NCBI GenBank assembly: GCA_026416515.1
Contig: JAOAEZ010000001.1
Coordinates: forward strand, 22,420 to 86,419
DNA: 64,000 bases
Direction: 5' to 3'
DNA from: Hydrogenophilus sp.
Lineage (GTDB): Bacteria > Pseudomonadota > Gammaproteobacteria > Burkholderiales > Rhodocyclaceae
The position numbers and the translations under genes were made by a program. This document shows, one piece after another, positions 19,701 to 30,186 of this stretch. Positions within the stretch are counted from its first letter, which is position 1. The number at the start of each line of letters is the position of its first letter. Below the pieces are notes generated by a model that ran no database searches, had not been told where the DNA came from, and was given only the letters and a program-made list of their open reading frames with translations.

Positions 19701-21434
19701 AAGATGGCCCAGGGCGCTAAACCCGGCGAGGGAGGGCAGCTGCCGGGGCATAAAGTGAGCGAATATATCGGTTTTCTGCGTCATTCCGTCCCAGGCGTTG
19801 GGTTGATCTCTCCCCCACCCCACCATGATATTTACTCGATCGAGGATCTGGCTCAGCTGATCCATGACCTTAAGAATGTCAACCCTCAGGCGTCAATTTC
19901 GGTAAAGTTGGTTGCTGAGGTAGGGGTGGGGACCATCGCTGCAGGGGTGGCTAAGGCAAAAGCAGATCATATCGTCATCGCCGGTCACGACGGCGGGACC
20001 GGTGCAAGCCCCATTTCGTCGATCAAACATGCCGGTACTGCTTGGGAGCTCGGGATCGCAGAGACGCAGCAGACATTGGTGCAGAATCGCTTACGCGGGC
20101 GAGTTCGTTTGCAGGTCGATGGGCAGATGAAGACAGGCCGCGACGTGGTAATCGCCGCATTGCTGGGCGCAGATGAGTTTGGGTTTGCGACCGCTCCGCT
20201 GGTCGCAGAGGGGTGCATCATGATGCGTAAGTGCCATCTGAATACTTGCCCTGTCGGAGTGGCAACCCAAGATCCTGAGCTGAGACGGCGTTTCGTGGGG
20301 CAGCCAGAGCATGTGATCCACTACTTTTTCTTCGTTGCTGAAGAGGTGCGCCAGATCATGAGCGAGCTGGGCGTTCGCCGGTTCAACGATCTGATCGGTC
20401 GCGCCCGCGACTATTTGGAGGTGCGCTCAGCAGTCGATCATTGGAAAGCAAGAGGGCTCGACTTTAGCCGGTGGTTCGAGGGGTATAGGGTAAGCGAGGG
20501 GGCAGTGCTGTACCATTGCGAGGAGCAGGACCATGCCCTTGAGCGGGCGTTGGATCATGAGCTGATCGCTGCTGCAAGGCCGGCCCTGGAGCGGAGAGAG
20601 GCTGTGCGCCTCGAACGTCCGATCCGCAATATAAATCGGACCGTGGGGGCGATGCTTTCCGGCAAAGTAGTTCGGCGGTTCGGTCACGCAGGTCTGCCTG
20701 CTGATACGATCCATATTACTTTTACCGGAACGGCAGGACAAAGCTTTGGCGCTTTTTTGGCGCACGGGGTGACGTTGGAGTTGATCGGCGAGGCAAACGA
20801 TTACGTGGGTAAGGGGTTGTCGGGAGGGCGAATCATCATTCGTTTTGCCCCCGAGTTTCGGGGAGAACCAACAGCGAATATCATCGTCGGCAATACCGTG
20901 CTGTATGGAGCGATCGAGGGAGAGGCTTATTTTGCTGGAGTTGCCGGAGAGCGGTTTGCGGTACGCAATTCAGGGGCAGTAGCGGTGGTGGAAGGGGTGG
21001 GCGATCATGGGTGCGAGTATATGACAGGGGGCACAGTGGTCGTGTTGGGGCGAACAGGCCGTAACTTCGCAGCGGGAATGTCGGGGGGATTTGCCTATGT
21101 TCTTGATGAGGACGGTAGTTTCCCCAGCCGGTGCAATCAGGCGATGGTGGCTTTGGAACCGCTTCCCGACGAGATCGAGGCGCGGGCTCTTTCTGAGTGC
21201 GGTCCCGAGCTTGAACAGCATGGGCGAGTGAGGATTGATCACTTGACGATGGGGGATGAGTTGATCCTGAAGGGATTGATCGAGCGCCATGCCCGTTTTA
21301 CCGGCAGCCGTCGGGCAAAGGAGATTCTCGCGCATTGGAGCTATTGGCGACGCCGCTTTGTAAAGGTCTTCCCGCACGAGTATCGGCGAGCGCTGTCGGA
21401 ATTGGCAAAAGCAAAGGCGATGCAGCCCGCTTAA
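16758..21434 (+). CDS. gltB: Glutamate synthase (NADPH) large subunit
   Basis: Transfers the amide of glutamine to 2-oxoglutarate. The 1558-aa protein has a short 17-residue propeptide ([17 protein letters not shown]). Cleavage before Cys18 would expose the catalytic N-terminal cysteine of the CGVGFVA motif. After the class II glutaminase domain come a central domain and an FMN-binding barrel ([13 protein letters not shown] [10 protein letters not shown], then HDGGTGASP). The 3Fe-4S cysteines are in [16 protein letters not shown], and a C-terminal beta-helix follows ([20 protein letters not shown]). Followed 14 bp later by gltD. Confidence 0.97.
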   Translation: MSERADGLYQTSFEHDACGVGFVAHIKGEKRHEFIKQGLQILVNLDHRGAVGADPLQGDGAGILIQIPDRLYREEMAERGVKLPDPGDYGVAMVFLPREPAARRACEEALERAVLAEGQVVLGWRDVPVKRDLPMSPAVKAKEPVIRQLFVGRGRGITVTDALERKLYVIRRRAANTIQRLKLEHAKEFYVPSMSARTVVYKGQLLAHQVGEYYLDLRDPRCESALALVHQRFSTNTFPEWRLAHPFRMIAHNGEINTLRGNYNWMRARERGVYSPLLGDDLKKLWPIIYPGQSDSASFDNALEFLVMAGYPLAHAVMMLIPEAWEEHTGMDPARRAFYEYHAAMMEPWDGPAAVAFTDGRQIGATLDRNGLRPARYCITDDGVVIMASEAGVLPIPEERIVRKWRLQPGKMFLIDMRQGRIIEDEELKASLASAKPYREWLAKINIPIHTLPAPREDQIEKNLSKQPILNIQRAFGFTQEDIKFVLEPMAKSGEEAVGSMGNDAPLEVLSERPKLLYHYFRQLFAQVTNPPIDPIREQLVMSLVSFIGPKPNLLELNESNPPYRLEVPQPVLDFEAMARLRHIAEYTDDRFRSFELDITYPVAWGKEAVEAFLASLQARAEDAVLEGYNILILSDRLVDRDRVAVPALLALSAVHQHLVNKGLRTRTGLVVETGSAREVHHFAVLAGYGAEAVHPYLALLTLREMAGGDEAVAEKYQKHFIKAVGKGLLKVMSKMGISTYMSYTGAQIFEALGISQEVCDKYFTGTVSPVGGIDLFTIMEEAIRMHQAAYGKEATSAKMLEVGGEYAWRAKGEEHMWTPEAIAKMQHAVRTGRYETYLEYARIINDQSTRLMTLRSLFVFKKASQPVPIEEVEPASEIVKRFATGAMSLGSISTEAHTTLAIAMNRIGGKSNTGEGGEDPARFQPITEATTLAAVLGKNRVERDIPLKPGDSLRSAIKQVASGRFGVTTEYLVNADQIQIKMAQGAKPGEGGQLPGHKVSEYIGFLRHSVPGVGLISPPPHHDIYSIEDLAQLIHDLKNVNPQASISVKLVAEVGVGTIAAGVAKAKADHIVIAGHDGGTGASPISSIKHAGTAWELGIAETQQTLVQNRLRGRVRLQVDGQMKTGRDVVIAALLGADEFGFATAPLVAEGCIMMRKCHLNTCPVGVATQDPELRRRFVGQPEHVIHYFFFVAEEVRQIMSELGVRRFNDLIGRARDYLEVRSAVDHWKARGLDFSRWFEGYRVSEGAVLYHCEEQDHALERALDHELIAAARPALERREAVRLERPIRNINRTVGAMLSGKVVRRFGHAGLPADTIHITFTGTAGQSFGAFLAHGVTLELIGEANDYVGKGLSGGRIIIRFAPEFRGEPTANIIVGNTVLYGAIEGEAYFAGVAGERFAVRNSGAVAVVEGVGDHGCEYMTGGTVVVLGRTGRNFAAGMSGGFAYVLDEDGSFPSRCNQAMVALEPLPDEIEARALSECGPELEQHGRVRIDHLTMGDELILKGLIERHARFTGSRRAKEILAHWSYWRRRFVKVFPHEYRRALSELAKAKAMQPA

Positions 21435-21448
21435 GGAGAGGAGAAGAG

Positions 21449-22918
21449 ATGGGAAAGCCTACCGGTTTTCTGGAATATGCGCGCGTTGCGGAGCGTTGCG
21501 AAGCACCGGCGGTGCGAGTGCGGGGATGGCATGAGTTTGTGGCGCGTTTGTCCGATGAGGACGCCAAAGTGCAGGGAGCCCGTTGTATGGATTGCGGGAT
21601 CCCCTTTTGCAATAACGGCTGCCCAGTCCATAATTGGATCCCCGATTGGAATGATTTGGTTTACCGGGGAAAAATTCGGGAGGCGGTCGATCTATTGCAC
21701 GAGACTAACAATTTCCCCGAGGTGACCGGTAGAGTGTGCCCAGCGCCGTGCGAGGCAGCATGTACGTTGAATCTCCAGGATGCCGCCGTAGGGATTAAAT
21801 CGATCGAGCGGTATATCGCCGATGTGGGGTGGGAGCGAGGATGGATCGCCCCGCAGCCAGCGAAAACCCGAAGCGGGAAACGGGTGGCTATTGTAGGTTC
21901 CGGCCCGGCAGGCCTCGCATGCGCCCAGCAATTGGCGCGAGCAGGTCATTCGGTGACGGTCTTTGAAAAAAATGACCGCATCGGCGGATTGCTGCGCTAC
22001 GGAATCCCCGATTTCAAACTGGAGAAATCAATTTTGGATCGTCGAATCGAGCAGATGAGCGCGGAGGGGGTGCTCTTCCGGACTCGAGTCCGGGTTGGCC
22101 CACCCCCGCCGAGGGGTGTCCATGACGATGCAGAGGAGACCATTCCAGCAGAGCAGCTGCGGGCTGAGTTTGACGCCGTGGTATTGGCCATTGGTTCTGA
22201 GGTCCCTCGGGATTTGGAGGTTCCGGGCCGCTCTTTGAGCGGAATCTATTTCGCGCTGGAGTATCTGGTTCCGCAAAATAAAGCCGTGGCGGGCGATTGC
22301 CCCAATCCCATCAACGCACAGGGCAAACGAGTGGTGGTGATCGGCGGCGGAGATACAGGGGCCGACTGCACGGGCACAAGTTTGCGGCAAGGGGCGATTT
22401 CCGTAACTCAGCTAGAGCTGCTGCCGCGTCCCCCAGAACGCGAGGATAAATTGATCACGTGGCCTTATTGGCCCCACAAGTTGCGTTCGTCTACGTCGCA
22501 CGAGGAAGGAGAGGTAGTTCGGGAGTGGGCTGTCCAGACCCTGTCTTTTGTGGATGACGGTTCAGGACGGGTAAAGGGGGTTAGGGTCGTGCGGCTGGAT
22601 TGGTCGAGCGGTAAACCCCAGCCGATCGCCGAAAGCGCGTTCGAGATCGAGGCCGAGTTGGTTTTTCTGGCGATGGGCTTTGTCCATCCAGCACCGGCGC
22701 TGTTGGCGGCGTTTGGCGTGGAGCGCGATGGGCGGGGCAATGCGCGCGCTGCTTCAGAGGGACCAAATCCGTACGCGACCAATGTTCCAGGCGTGTTTGT
22801 CGCCGGCGATTGCCGCCGCGGTCAGTCGCTGGTGGTGTGGGCAATTCGGGAGGGACGACAGTGCGCGCAGGCGGTAGACCGATTGCTGAGAGGAGAGCAT
22901 GCCGCGCTTGCAGCGTGA
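21449..22918 (+). CDS. gltD: Glutamate synthase small subunit
   Basis: A 489-aa FAD- and NADPH-binding subunit that feeds electrons to GltB. The N-terminal domain has the iron-sulfur cysteines ([14 protein letters not shown] and [12 protein letters not shown]). Two Rossmann motifs follow, [10 protein letters not shown] for FAD and GGGDTGADC for NADPH, and the C-terminal FAD motif [20 protein letters not shown] 21449 with AGGAGAGGAGA upstream is chosen; the frame extends back into gltB without homology. DsrL at 37409 is a distant relative of this protein within the same window. Confidence 0.96.
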   Translation: MGKPTGFLEYARVAERCEAPAVRVRGWHEFVARLSDEDAKVQGARCMDCGIPFCNNGCPVHNWIPDWNDLVYRGKIREAVDLLHETNNFPEVTGRVCPAPCEAACTLNLQDAAVGIKSIERYIADVGWERGWIAPQPAKTRSGKRVAIVGSGPAGLACAQQLARAGHSVTVFEKNDRIGGLLRYGIPDFKLEKSILDRRIEQMSAEGVLFRTRVRVGPPPPRGVHDDAEETIPAEQLRAEFDAVVLAIGSEVPRDLEVPGRSLSGIYFALEYLVPQNKAVAGDCPNPINAQGKRVVVIGGGDTGADCTGTSLRQGAISVTQLELLPRPPEREDKLITWPYWPHKLRSSTSHEEGEVVREWAVQTLSFVDDGSGRVKGVRVVRLDWSSGKPQPIAESAFEIEAELVFLAMGFVHPAPALLAAFGVERDGRGNARAASEGPNPYATNVPGVFVAGDCRRGQSLVVWAIREGRQCAQAVDRLLRGEHAALAA

Positions 22919-22924
22919 GCGGTC

Positions 22925-24160
22925 GTGCTTTCCCTTTCTAATCGCAGAAGAAGAGCGGTGACCGGCGACGAGAGGGGGGTGGCAGTACGCTTGGCGCTGG
23001 TTTATGCGCTGCGAATGGCGGGGCTTTTCTTGGCACTTCCCGTGTTGGCCGAGCATATGCGAACCCTGCCTGGGGGAGAGGAGAAAGAAACGATCGGTTT
23101 GGCGCTGGGCGTTTATGGGCTGACGCAGGCGCTTTTTTTGCTTCCGCTCGGTTGGGTCTCCGATCGAATCGGCCGAAAGCCAGTGATCTATTTCGGATTG
23201 GCGCTCTTTGTGGCAGGAGGAGTGATTGCTGCTTTCGCTTCAACGGCGTGGGAAATGGTGGCGGCTCGCGCCCTTCAGGGAGCAGGGGCTATTTCAGCGG
23301 CAGTGACCGCGTTGGTTGCCGATTTGACAACTCCCACTTACCGCACTAAGGCGATGGCGCTGATCGGGGCCAGCGTGGGCCTTTCGTTTGTGCTTTCTTT
23401 AGCGATCGCTCCGTTGCTGTATGGAGTTGCTGGGATAAAGGGGGTATTCTTGACTATTTCGGCGCTGGGAGTGACCGCGGCGGTCGTAGTGGCCCGAGGC
23501 GTCCCTACCCCACCTCGGGTTAACCGAGAGGAAAGAGCGCTGGAAGAAGAGGAGAAACGCCCGATCGCGCGTTTTTGGTATTCCCTTTTGGGACATCGCC
23601 AGTTGTGGCGACTGCACCTCGGGGTTTTCGTTCTCCACTTTGTGCAGATGGCGATGTGGGTGGTAGTTCCCCGCTTGTTAGTCGAGGTGGGGGGAGTTTC
23701 ACTTTCCAACCATTGGATTTTTTATGGTGTGACGTTGGGGATCGCGATAGCGGCGATGGGCCCCGCTCTCCTGATCGCCGAGCGAGAGGGACGCATCGCC
23801 GAAGTCTACCGCATAGCTATTTTGCTGCTCGCGGTGGCGGAGGTGCTCTTAGCTTGGATTGCCGAAGAGGGAGAGAGTATCTTCGGGTTGGCTGCAGTCC
23901 TTACTCTCTTTTTTTGGGCGTTCAATGTGCTGGAGGCAACTCAACCCTCTTGGCTTTCTCGAGCGGCATTGCCCCAATATAAAGGGGCAACACTAGGGGT
24001 TTACAGCACGCTGCAGTCGCTCGGCCTTTTTGCAGGGGGAGCAATCGGGGGATGGTTGTCTGCCTGCTTTGGATCGATGGGGCTTTTTGGGATTGCTGCG
24101 GTGTTGGCGCTTTTGTGGTATGCTTGGGCGCCACGGGCTCCGCTTCTGGCGGTGAAGTGA
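22925..24160 (+). CDS. MFS family transporter
   Basis: A 411-aa inner-membrane protein with about twelve hydrophobic helices and the MFS signature [13 protein letters not shown] between helices 2 and 3. It resembles the drug-exporter MFS proteins that usually sit between uvrA and ssb in proteobacteria. Here ssb follows directly (13 bp), but gltD, not uvrA, lies upstream. The GTG start at 22925 has no clear ribosome site. A GTG at 22979 with a purine-rich AGAGGGG upstream is a fair alternative. Substrate unknown. Confidence 0.85.
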   Translation: MLSLSNRRRRAVTGDERGVAVRLALVYALRMAGLFLALPVLAEHMRTLPGGEEKETIGLALGVYGLTQALFLLPLGWVSDRIGRKPVIYFGLALFVAGGVIAAFASTAWEMVAARALQGAGAISAAVTALVADLTTPTYRTKAMALIGASVGLSFVLSLAIAPLLYGVAGIKGVFLTISALGVTAAVVVARGVPTPPRVNREERALEEEEKRPIARFWYSLLGHRQLWRLHLGVFVLHFVQMAMWVVVPRLLVEVGGVSLSNHWIFYGVTLGIAIAAMGPALLIAEREGRIAEVYRIAILLLAVAEVLLAWIAEEGESIFGLAAVLTLFFWAFNVLEATQPSWLSRAALPQYKGATLGVYSTLQSLGLFAGGAIGGWLSACFGSMGLFGIAAVLALLWYAWAPRAPLLAVK

Positions 24161-24173
24161 AGGAGACGCGCCT

Positions 24174-24638
24174 ATGGCCTCAGTGAATAAAGTGATCCTC
24201 GTCGGCAACCTTGGCCGCGATCCGGAGACGCGCTATACGCCGAATGGAGAAGCAGTGGTGACCCTGTCGGTCGCAACTTCTGAGAGTTGGCGAGATAAGC
24301 AGACAGGAGAGCGGCGCGAAACCACCGAATGGCACCGCGTCGTTTTCTTTGGCCGCCAGGCGGAGATCGCGGGACAGTATCTGAAGAAGGGGTCGGCAGT
24401 CTATATCGAAGGAAGTATCCGAACGCGGAAATGGACCGACCAGAACGGCCAAGAGCGAATTACCACAGAGATTCGGGGCGATACGTTGAAGATGCTGGGA
24501 GGAAAGGGGAATTCGGCCGAGGGAGAAGGGGGAGCACGGGGAACATCCGCTACGGCAGGGGGAGGGACAAGTCCAGGGACGGCGACCAGTCCGCCTTTTG
24601 CCGATAGCGGCTTTGTAGACGACGATATTCCTTTCTAA
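24174..24638 (+). CDS. ssb: Single-stranded DNA-binding protein
   Basis: A 154-aa protein with an OB-fold N-terminal domain ([19 protein letters not shown] ... [21 protein letters not shown]), a Gly/Thr-rich linker and the acidic C-terminal tip DDDIPF. The tip recruits replication and repair partners. SSB coats single-stranded DNA during replication and repair. Standard length for a proteobacterial SSB. Confidence 0.97.
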   Translation: MASVNKVILVGNLGRDPETRYTPNGEAVVTLSVATSESWRDKQTGERRETTEWHRVVFFGRQAEIAGQYLKKGSAVYIEGSIRTRKWTDQNGQERITTEIRGDTLKMLGGKGNSAEGEGGARGTSATAGGGTSPGTATSPPFADSGFVDDDIPF

Positions 24639-24659
24639 GGGGATATCCTTGCCGCGATC

Positions 24660-25400
24660 ATGAGCGGATCGGTGCCACGCCAGTGGGTGTCGCTGGTCCG
24701 TCTGTTTGGGGAGACGGGATTAGCTCGCTTGGCAAAGGCCCATGTCGTGGTAGTGGGAATCGGCGGAGTGGGTTCGTGGGCGGCAGAGGCGTTGGCGCGC
24801 AGCGGAGTGGGGCGACTTACGCTGATCGATGGGGATGTGGTGAGTGAGAGCAACCTGAACCGACAGGTTCAGGCGACCGCAGCGGCGGTCGGCTTACCCA
24901 AGGGGGCAGCACTTGCTTCGCGTTTGAAAGAGATCGTTCCGGAGATCGCTATTTCGGTGATCGACGATTGGCTGACCGCTGACGAGATCGAGCGATGGTT
25001 GATGCCATCCCCCGACGCCGTGCTGGATGCATGCGACGATCGGCGAACCAAAGTGGCGCTGGCGGTGTGGGCCCGCGCCCATCGCGTTCCTTGTGTGCTG
25101 GTCGGAGCAGCAGGGGGAAAAGATGATCCGACCGCAGTCCGCGTGGTCGATTTGGCAAAAGCTGCCCACGATCCTCTATTGGCAAGGGTGCGGGCAGATC
25201 TGCGCCGCTACCACGGTTTTCCCCGCTCGCCGCGCGCGATGGGGGTAACGGTGGTGACCAGTTCACAGCCCATGAACCGCCCTGCTAACTTTTGCGAGGG
25301 AGGAAAGCTCTCGTGCGCGGGGTATGGCTCGGTGGTTACGGTTACAGCAACAATGGGTTTAGTGGCAGCACAGTGGGTGATCTCTACTGTGGTAAGATAA
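24660..25400 (+). CDS. tcdA: tRNA threonylcarbamoyladenosine dehydratase
   Basis: A 246-aa E1-like (ThiF/MoeB fold) protein that in E. coli (TcdA/CsdL) uses ATP to cyclise t6A37 in tRNA to ct6A. The nucleotide loop VVVGIGGVGSWAAEALARSG is at about residues 28-49, and LTLIDGDVVSESNLNRQ follows with the expected catalytic acidic and asparagine/arginine residues. No CXXC zinc motifs are seen, which separates it from MoeB and ThiF. ATG 24660 follows ssb by 21 bp. Confidence 0.9.
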   Translation: MSGSVPRQWVSLVRLFGETGLARLAKAHVVVVGIGGVGSWAAEALARSGVGRLTLIDGDVVSESNLNRQVQATAAAVGLPKGAALASRLKEIVPEIAISVIDDWLTADEIERWLMPSPDAVLDACDDRRTKVALAVWARAHRVPCVLVGAAGGKDDPTAVRVVDLAKAAHDPLLARVRADLRRYHGFPRSPRAMGVTVVTSSQPMNRPANFCEGGKLSCAGYGSVVTVTATMGLVAAQWVISTVVR

Positions 25401-25427
25401 GTTACCCTTGCGGCGTTCGACGGTGTT

Positions 25428-26207
25428 ATGCGTATCCTTCTTTCAAACGATGATGGCTACTTTTCGCCCGGCCTTGAGGCACTGGCGGCCGCATTGGCTC
25501 CGTACGGTGAGGTGACTGTCGTCGCCCCAGAGCGGGATCGAAGCGGGGCGAGCAACTCACTGACTTTGGACCGGCCGTTGATGTTGCGCCGAGCCCCCAA
25601 TGGGTTTTGGTTTGTCAATGGAACGCCGAGCGACTGTGTCCATTTGGCGGTAACGGGGATGCTCGAGATTGCCCCCGATATTGTGGTTTCGGGGATCAAC
25701 TTGGGCGCCAATATGGGGGATGACACTATCTACTCGGGGACAGTGGCAGCCGCGATGGAAGGATACCTTCTGGGAGTGCCGGCGATTGCGATTTCATTGG
25801 TCAGTAAAAATCCGCAAAGTTTTGTGACAGCAGCTTGGGTAGCGGCGCGCTTGGTCGAGCGGGCCTCCTCCGTTCCGTTGGGTCGTCTATTGCTCAATGT
25901 CAATGTGCCCGATCTGCCTTTAGCAGAGTTAAAGGGAATTCAGGTGACCCGCTTAGGGCGCCGCCATAAAGCAGAAGCGGTGATCCGCAGTACTAACCCA
26001 AGGGGAGAGACAGTGTACTGGGTGGGCCCTGCGGGAAAAGCCGCTGATGCCGGAGAGGGAACCGACTTTTACGCTGTCGAAAACGGTTATGTTTCGGTGA
26101 CGCCCTTGCAGATCGATCTCACCGATTATGGCTCTATGACGATGGTTGCGAAGTGGTTAGCGCAACCGGCCTCTTCCGGTCGGGGGGAAATCTATGGTCC
26201 TGTGTAA
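25428..26207 (+). CDS. surE: 5'/3'-nucleotidase SurE
   Basis: Removes phosphate from nucleoside monophosphates and is linked to stationary-phase survival. The 259-aa product has the metal site NDDGYFSPG (Asp8, Asp9), [25 protein letters not shown] and [19 protein letters not shown]. Its 3' end overlaps the nlpD start by 14 bp. The surE-nlpD-rpoS order is widespread; a pcm gene, often found between surE and nlpD, is absent here. Confidence 0.96.
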   Translation: MRILLSNDDGYFSPGLEALAAALAPYGEVTVVAPERDRSGASNSLTLDRPLMLRRAPNGFWFVNGTPSDCVHLAVTGMLEIAPDIVVSGINLGANMGDDTIYSGTVAAAMEGYLLGVPAIAISLVSKNPQSFVTAAWVAARLVERASSVPLGRLLLNVNVPDLPLAELKGIQVTRLGRRHKAEAVIRSTNPRGETVYWVGPAGKAADAGEGTDFYAVENGYVSVTPLQIDLTDYGSMTMVAKWLAQPASSGRGEIYGPV

Positions 26208-27072
26208 GCTTCCTAAAAAGTGGCTAATTCGGGCCCTGTGGGGGGGAGTGGCGGTGGGTTTGAGCGCGTGTGCTTCCGTGGTGAAATCGCCTGTCGTCGA
26301 CCGCAGCCCGACGCTGCCTTCTTCTCAATCGCCGGCGGCCCAACCAGCAGCTCCTCCCCAACCTACTGCAGCGATTCCGGAGTTTCACCGTGTTGCCCCG
26401 GGGGAGACCCTTTCTCAGATTGCCAGACGGTACGGTCTTACCAGCGAGACCTTGGCTCAGCTCAATGGAATTTCCGATCCTAATCGCATTTTCGTGGGAC
26501 AACAGTTGAGATTGCGTCCGGGCACGGGGGGAGAGAGCAGCGGTGTACAGGTAATCCCTGTGGGTGAGTCGCCGCCGCCACCGCCCGCTTCGGCAGAGGT
26601 GCCGCGGGGGGGACGAGTAGGGGGGGGAACCTCTACGGCGGCACTTTCTCCCCAGGGCGGAGGAGCCTCTTCAGATCCTTCAACTCCCCCGTCGGCGACG
26701 ACAGGAACGCAGTGGGTTTGGCCGGCCCATGGAGCTATTCTTACGAAGTTTGACGGCAACCAGCATAAAGGAATCGATATCGGCGGCAAGGTGGGTGACC
26801 CAGTCATGGCAGCGGCCGATGGGAAGGTTTCCTACGTGGGCGAGGGAATCGAAGGGTTTGGGTTGATGGTCATTCTGCAACACCCAGGGGATTTTGTCTC
26901 GGTTTACGCCCACAATCAAAAGACAAATGTGAAAGAGGGGGATACGGTTAAGCGAGGACAGGTGATCGCCCAAATGGGCCAGACCGGTAACGCCGACCGT
27001 CCAAAGCTTCATTTTCAAATTCGGAGGGCTGGAAAAGCCCTCGATCCTGAGACCTTGCTTCCAAAACGGTAG
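26194..27072 (+). CDS. nlpD: LysM/M23-domain lipoprotein NlpD (amidase activator)
   Basis: A 292-aa outer-membrane lipoprotein. The signal peptide ends at lipobox LSAC (VGLSACASV). A LysM peptidoglycan-binding domain follows ([18 protein letters not shown]), then a Gly/Pro/Ser-rich linker and a LytM/M23 domain. The LytM domain keeps H-x3-D (QHKGIDIGG) and the YAHN histidine, but the last motif, usually HLHF, is KLHF. The HxH pair is therefore broken, as in E. coli NlpD, where the domain activates AmiC and is not itself a peptidase. The next gene, rpoS, starts 5 bp later, and in other species rpoS has a promoter within nlpD. Confidence 0.92.
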   Translation: MVLCKLPKKWLIRALWGGVAVGLSACASVVKSPVVDRSPTLPSSQSPAAQPAAPPQPTAAIPEFHRVAPGETLSQIARRYGLTSETLAQLNGISDPNRIFVGQQLRLRPGTGGESSGVQVIPVGESPPPPPASAEVPRGGRVGGGTSTAALSPQGGGASSDPSTPPSATTGTQWVWPAHGAILTKFDGNQHKGIDIGGKVGDPVMAAADGKVSYVGEGIEGFGLMVILQHPGDFVSVYAHNQKTNVKEGDTVKRGQVIAQMGQTGNADRPKLHFQIRRAGKALDPETLLPKR

Positions 27073-27077
27073 AGACC

Positions 27078-28079
27078 GTGGTACGCAGCGCAGACGCTCC
27101 GAAAAGCGAGCAGTTATGGTCGGATGAGTGGAGAGAGGGGGAAGGGCAGGGCGTCCCCATGTTTCCAGATGGGGAGGGAGAGGAAGAGCCGCTCGGACTT
27201 CCCGAGATGCTGCTGCCGTTGGAGAGCGATCCAGAGGCAGAGGAGGATCTCCTTTTATCTGATCTGACTCAGCGTTATTTAGAGGCGATCGGTCCTTTTT
27301 CCCTTTTGTCGGCAGATGAGGAGATTTCAGTGGCGCGTCGCGCACAGAAAGGGGATGAAGCGGCGCGCCGGGAGATGATCGAGCGCAATTTGAAGTTAGT
27401 GGTCAGCATCGCTAAAAATTACCAAAATCGCGGTTTACCGTTGATGGACCTCATCGAGGAGGGAAATCTAGGGTTAATTCGGGCGATCGAAAAGTTTGAT
27501 CCCGACCGCGGTTTTCGTTTCTCAACCTACGCGACGTGGTGGATCCGCCAGGCGATTGAACGGGCGATCGTGGCGCAAGCGAGAACTGTGCGACTGCCGA
27601 CTCATGTGGAGCGACGCTTGAGTCGCTTGCGAGTTGCCCAGCGGCAGTTGCAGGGCGATGAAGGAGGAGGGGATCAAGCACTGGCTGAGTGGTTGGGGGT
27701 AGAGCTCGATAAGTTGCAAGAGCTGCAACAGATCAGCGCCCATTCCCAGTCGTTGGACGTCGGTGTGGGGGAGGATGAGCGGCGCTCGTGGTTGGATCAA
27801 ATCCCAGCCGATGAGAGCGTCCAGCCCGAGGCGCAGGTGATGTCACAAGAGGTTGGGGAGGTGGTGCGCCGCTGGCTTAACAAACTTCCGACCCGTTACG
27901 CTTATATCGTTACACGCCGTTTTGGCCTCGACGGGGGCGATCCTGCTACCCTCGAGGAGATCTCTATGGAGGTAGGGCTTACCCGCGAACGGGTTCGCCA
28001 GATTCAGCTCGATGCGCTGCGGAGATTGCGGCGAGAAGTTCGGCAGGCGGGCTTGCGCCCCGATGAAATTCTGGATTGA
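27078..28079 (+). CDS. rpoS: RNA polymerase sigma factor RpoS
   Basis: The stationary-phase sigma factor, 333 aa from a GTG start. Region 1.2/2 reads [21 protein letters not shown], then [20 protein letters not shown] and [20 protein letters not shown] (the -10 recognition helix). Region 4 has [19 protein letters not shown], the -35 recognition helix. The acidic N-terminal extension of about 60 residues is longer than usual. Position after nlpD supports RpoS over RpoD or RpoH. Confidence 0.95.
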   Translation: MVRSADAPKSEQLWSDEWREGEGQGVPMFPDGEGEEEPLGLPEMLLPLESDPEAEEDLLLSDLTQRYLEAIGPFSLLSADEEISVARRAQKGDEAARREMIERNLKLVVSIAKNYQNRGLPLMDLIEEGNLGLIRAIEKFDPDRGFRFSTYATWWIRQAIERAIVAQARTVRLPTHVERRLSRLRVAQRQLQGDEGGGDQALAEWLGVELDKLQELQQISAHSQSLDVGVGEDERRSWLDQIPADESVQPEAQVMSQEVGEVVRRWLNKLPTRYAYIVTRRFGLDGGDPATLEEISMEVGLTRERVRQIQLDALRRLRREVRQAGLRPDEILD

Positions 28080-28096
28080 GGGAGGAGGAGAGCGCT

Positions 28097-29026
28097 GTGT
28101 CATCGGTTGCCCTGATCAGCCATCCCGATTGCCTTCGGCATTGGATGGGGGAATACCATCCCGAAGCTCCGCAGCGGATCACTGAGGTCCAGGATCATCT
28201 GCTGCGACAGGGGCTGGATGTCTATTTGGTCCATCATGAAGCGCCATTGGTGCCACGGATAGCGCTCGAGCGAGTCCATGATCCCATTTACCTCGATGCG
28301 TTGGAGGCGAGTGTACCCACAAAAGGATTGGTCCATCTCGATCCCGACACAGCGATGAATCCCGATACGTTGATCGCCGCAAAGCGGGCAGCAGGAGCAG
28401 CAGTTCGAGCGGTGGATCTGGTGTTGAACGGCGAGGTGAGTAGCGCTTTTTGCTTAGTTCGCCCGCCGGGGCACCACGCCGAACGGTCGCGCGCGATGGG
28501 GTTCTGTTTTTTTAATAATGTCGCGGTTGCGGCGGCACACGCGCTGGCCCATGGGTTAGCACGGGTAACCATTGTCGATTGGGACGTTCATCATGGAAAC
28601 GGCACCGAGGAGATCTTTCGGGCCGATCCTAGAGTGCAGATGGTGAGCATTTTCCAACACCCTTTCTATCCCTATCGCGGAACCAAAAATCAGCCTCCGC
28701 ATATGGTCAATGTCCCGCTGCCGGCCTATTCAGGAAGCAACGAGTTCCGGCAGGTAGTTACCGAAAAGTGGCTGCCGGCGATACGGGCTCATCGGCCGGA
28801 GATGATTTTGATTTCGGCGGGGTTCGATTCGCATATAGAGGATGATATGGGGGCATTGGCGCTGCGAGAGAGCGATTATGGATGGGCCACCTTGCAATTG
28901 ATCGCCGCCTTGCGCGAGATAACGGGCGGAAGTGCCCCGATCGTCTCCGTTTTGGAGGGGGGATACGCTTTGAGTTCACTCGCCCGCTCGGTGGCCGCCC
29001 ATCTCAAAGCGATGATCGAAGGTTAG
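28097..29026 (+). CDS. Histone deacetylase-like amidohydrolase
   Basis: A 309-aa zinc hydrolase of the arginase/deacetylase fold. Catalytic residues are clear: RPPGHHAE (paired His), DWDVHHGNGTEEIF (zinc-binding Asp and His) and SAGFDSHIED (zinc Asp). GTG 28097 is chosen because GGAGGAGGAG ends six bases upstream; a TTG at 28076 inside the rpoS end is the alternative. Bacterial members act on acetylpolyamines, acetoin-related or lysine-acetyl substrates. The substrate here is unknown. The stop overlaps the convergent gene's stop by 4 bp. Confidence 0.88.
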   Translation: MSSVALISHPDCLRHWMGEYHPEAPQRITEVQDHLLRQGLDVYLVHHEAPLVPRIALERVHDPIYLDALEASVPTKGLVHLDPDTAMNPDTLIAAKRAAGAAVRAVDLVLNGEVSSAFCLVRPPGHHAERSRAMGFCFFNNVAVAAAHALAHGLARVTIVDWDVHHGNGTEEIFRADPRVQMVSIFQHPFYPYRGTKNQPPHMVNVPLPAYSGSNEFRQVVTEKWLPAIRAHRPEMILISAGFDSHIEDDMGALALRESDYGWATLQLIAALREITGGSAPIVSVLEGGYALSSLARSVAAHLKAMIEG

Positions 29027-30147
29027 CGAGAGAGGCGTAGCGCTTCGAAACGGTTACGGGCTTCGCCTGTCAAAAGAGCGCGACGAGCGAGTTCAGCGCC
29101 TGCCGCGAGGGAGGGGGCTCTACCCGTGTGCCAGAGGGCGACAGCGGCGGAAAGAACCAGAGCATCGAAAGTGGCTCCCGGTTTTCCGGCAAGGGCGGCG
29201 AGGCCCGCTTCGGCAGCTGCGCGAGCAGCGGCACGTGCGTCGAATATCTCTTCGGGTTCGACTTCAGTCTCCGCGACGTCGCCTCTGCTTCCGGGTAAGA
29301 GCGGCGCGCGGATATTTTGAACGATCCCGAGATCAGTAGGATCGACGCTCTCTTCGATAAAGTCGCCTTCGCCGGTCCAGCGGAGGAGTTTAGTCGGTTG
29401 CCGCAGCGATGGAGAAAAACCTCCCTCTATCCCTTTGACAATTGCCGCTGAGGAGAAACCGGCTTCTCGGGCCAAAAGGGCATACAGACGTGCATAGGGG
29501 GGATGGACATAGCTGCTGAGAAGGTGGGTGGCGTTTTGAGCCATCACAGGATGCGTGACCGTTTCCAAAGTAGTCAGCGCAGTTCGCTTGATCATCGTGA
29601 TGCGCAGCGGCAAAAGGGCATAGAGCGCCGGCGCATACTGGCGTTGGTCGCAATAGGCCCAACCGCACCGTTCGAGTTGAACGGCCGCCGCCGCTGGGGT
29701 CAGGTCAGTGGCGATCCCCGCTGCAGCAAGGACTGCATGGTGAGTGGTGCCAAATTTCGGTCCAAGGAGCGCTACCCCAACCGATAGCGTGGGGAGACCA
29801 CAGGCAGCTAACAGAGGGGGAAGGAAAGGGGTGGCCGGCAACGAGCGGTTGTAACCGTCGAACGGATCGGCGAGAATGGCAAGCTCCGCGATGGGTGCCG
29901 TTACCGGCGGCGTCAACTCCAGGAGCGCTTCTAAAAGCCCGAAGTACTCTTCTTCCGTTTCGCGTTTCATGCGCAGCGCGATCAGAAAGACCGCGGTTTG
30001 AATGGGATCGATTTCGCCGCGCAATACCGCCGCTAGCGCTGCCCGTGCTTCGGTTCGAGAGAGGTCCTTGGAGAGGTGGGGCCCCGTGGCAATGCGGCCG
30101 ATGGCATACTTCATCGCTTGCTGTCCATCGGTAAGCGGGTAAAGCAT
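29023..30147 (-). CDS. TrpD2/YbiB-like protein (anthranilate phosphoribosyltransferase fold)
   Basis: A 374-aa protein with the helical N-terminal domain of the nucleoside phosphorylase/TrpD class (LSRTEARAALAAVLRGEIDPIQTAVFLIALRMKRET) and the GPKFGTTHHAVLAAAG stretch in place of TrpD's PRPP-binding sequence. Its overall pattern matches YbiB/TrpD2, which in E. coli binds nucleic acid and is not a tryptophan enzyme. GAGGAG lies six bases before ATG 30147. It lies 39 bp after the haem-oxygenase-fold gene on the same strand, so the two probably form an operon divergent from dsr. Role in sulfur metabolism is only suggested by position. Confidence 0.75.
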   Translation of the reverse strand: MLYPLTDGQQAMKYAIGRIATGPHLSKDLSRTEARAALAAVLRGEIDPIQTAVFLIALRMKRETEEEYFGLLEALLELTPPVTAPIAELAILADPFDGYNRSLPATPFLPPLLAACGLPTLSVGVALLGPKFGTTHHAVLAAAGIATDLTPAAAAVQLERCGWAYCDQRQYAPALYALLPLRITMIKRTALTTLETVTHPVMAQNATHLLSSYVHPPYARLYALLAREAGFSSAAIVKGIEGGFSPSLRQPTKLLRWTGEGDFIEESVDPTDLGIVQNIRAPLLPGSRGDVAETEVEPEEIFDARAAARAAAEAGLAALAGKPGATFDALVLSAAVALWHTGRAPSLAAGAELARRALLTGEARNRFEALRLSR

Positions 30148-30186
30148 CTTTTTCTCCTCAGATTTCGGACTGTTTTGGCGAAACTG

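Noticed and set aside
21335..21448. Longer gltD start inside gltB
   Set aside because: ATG 21449 has a good ribosome site and matches the usual N terminus.
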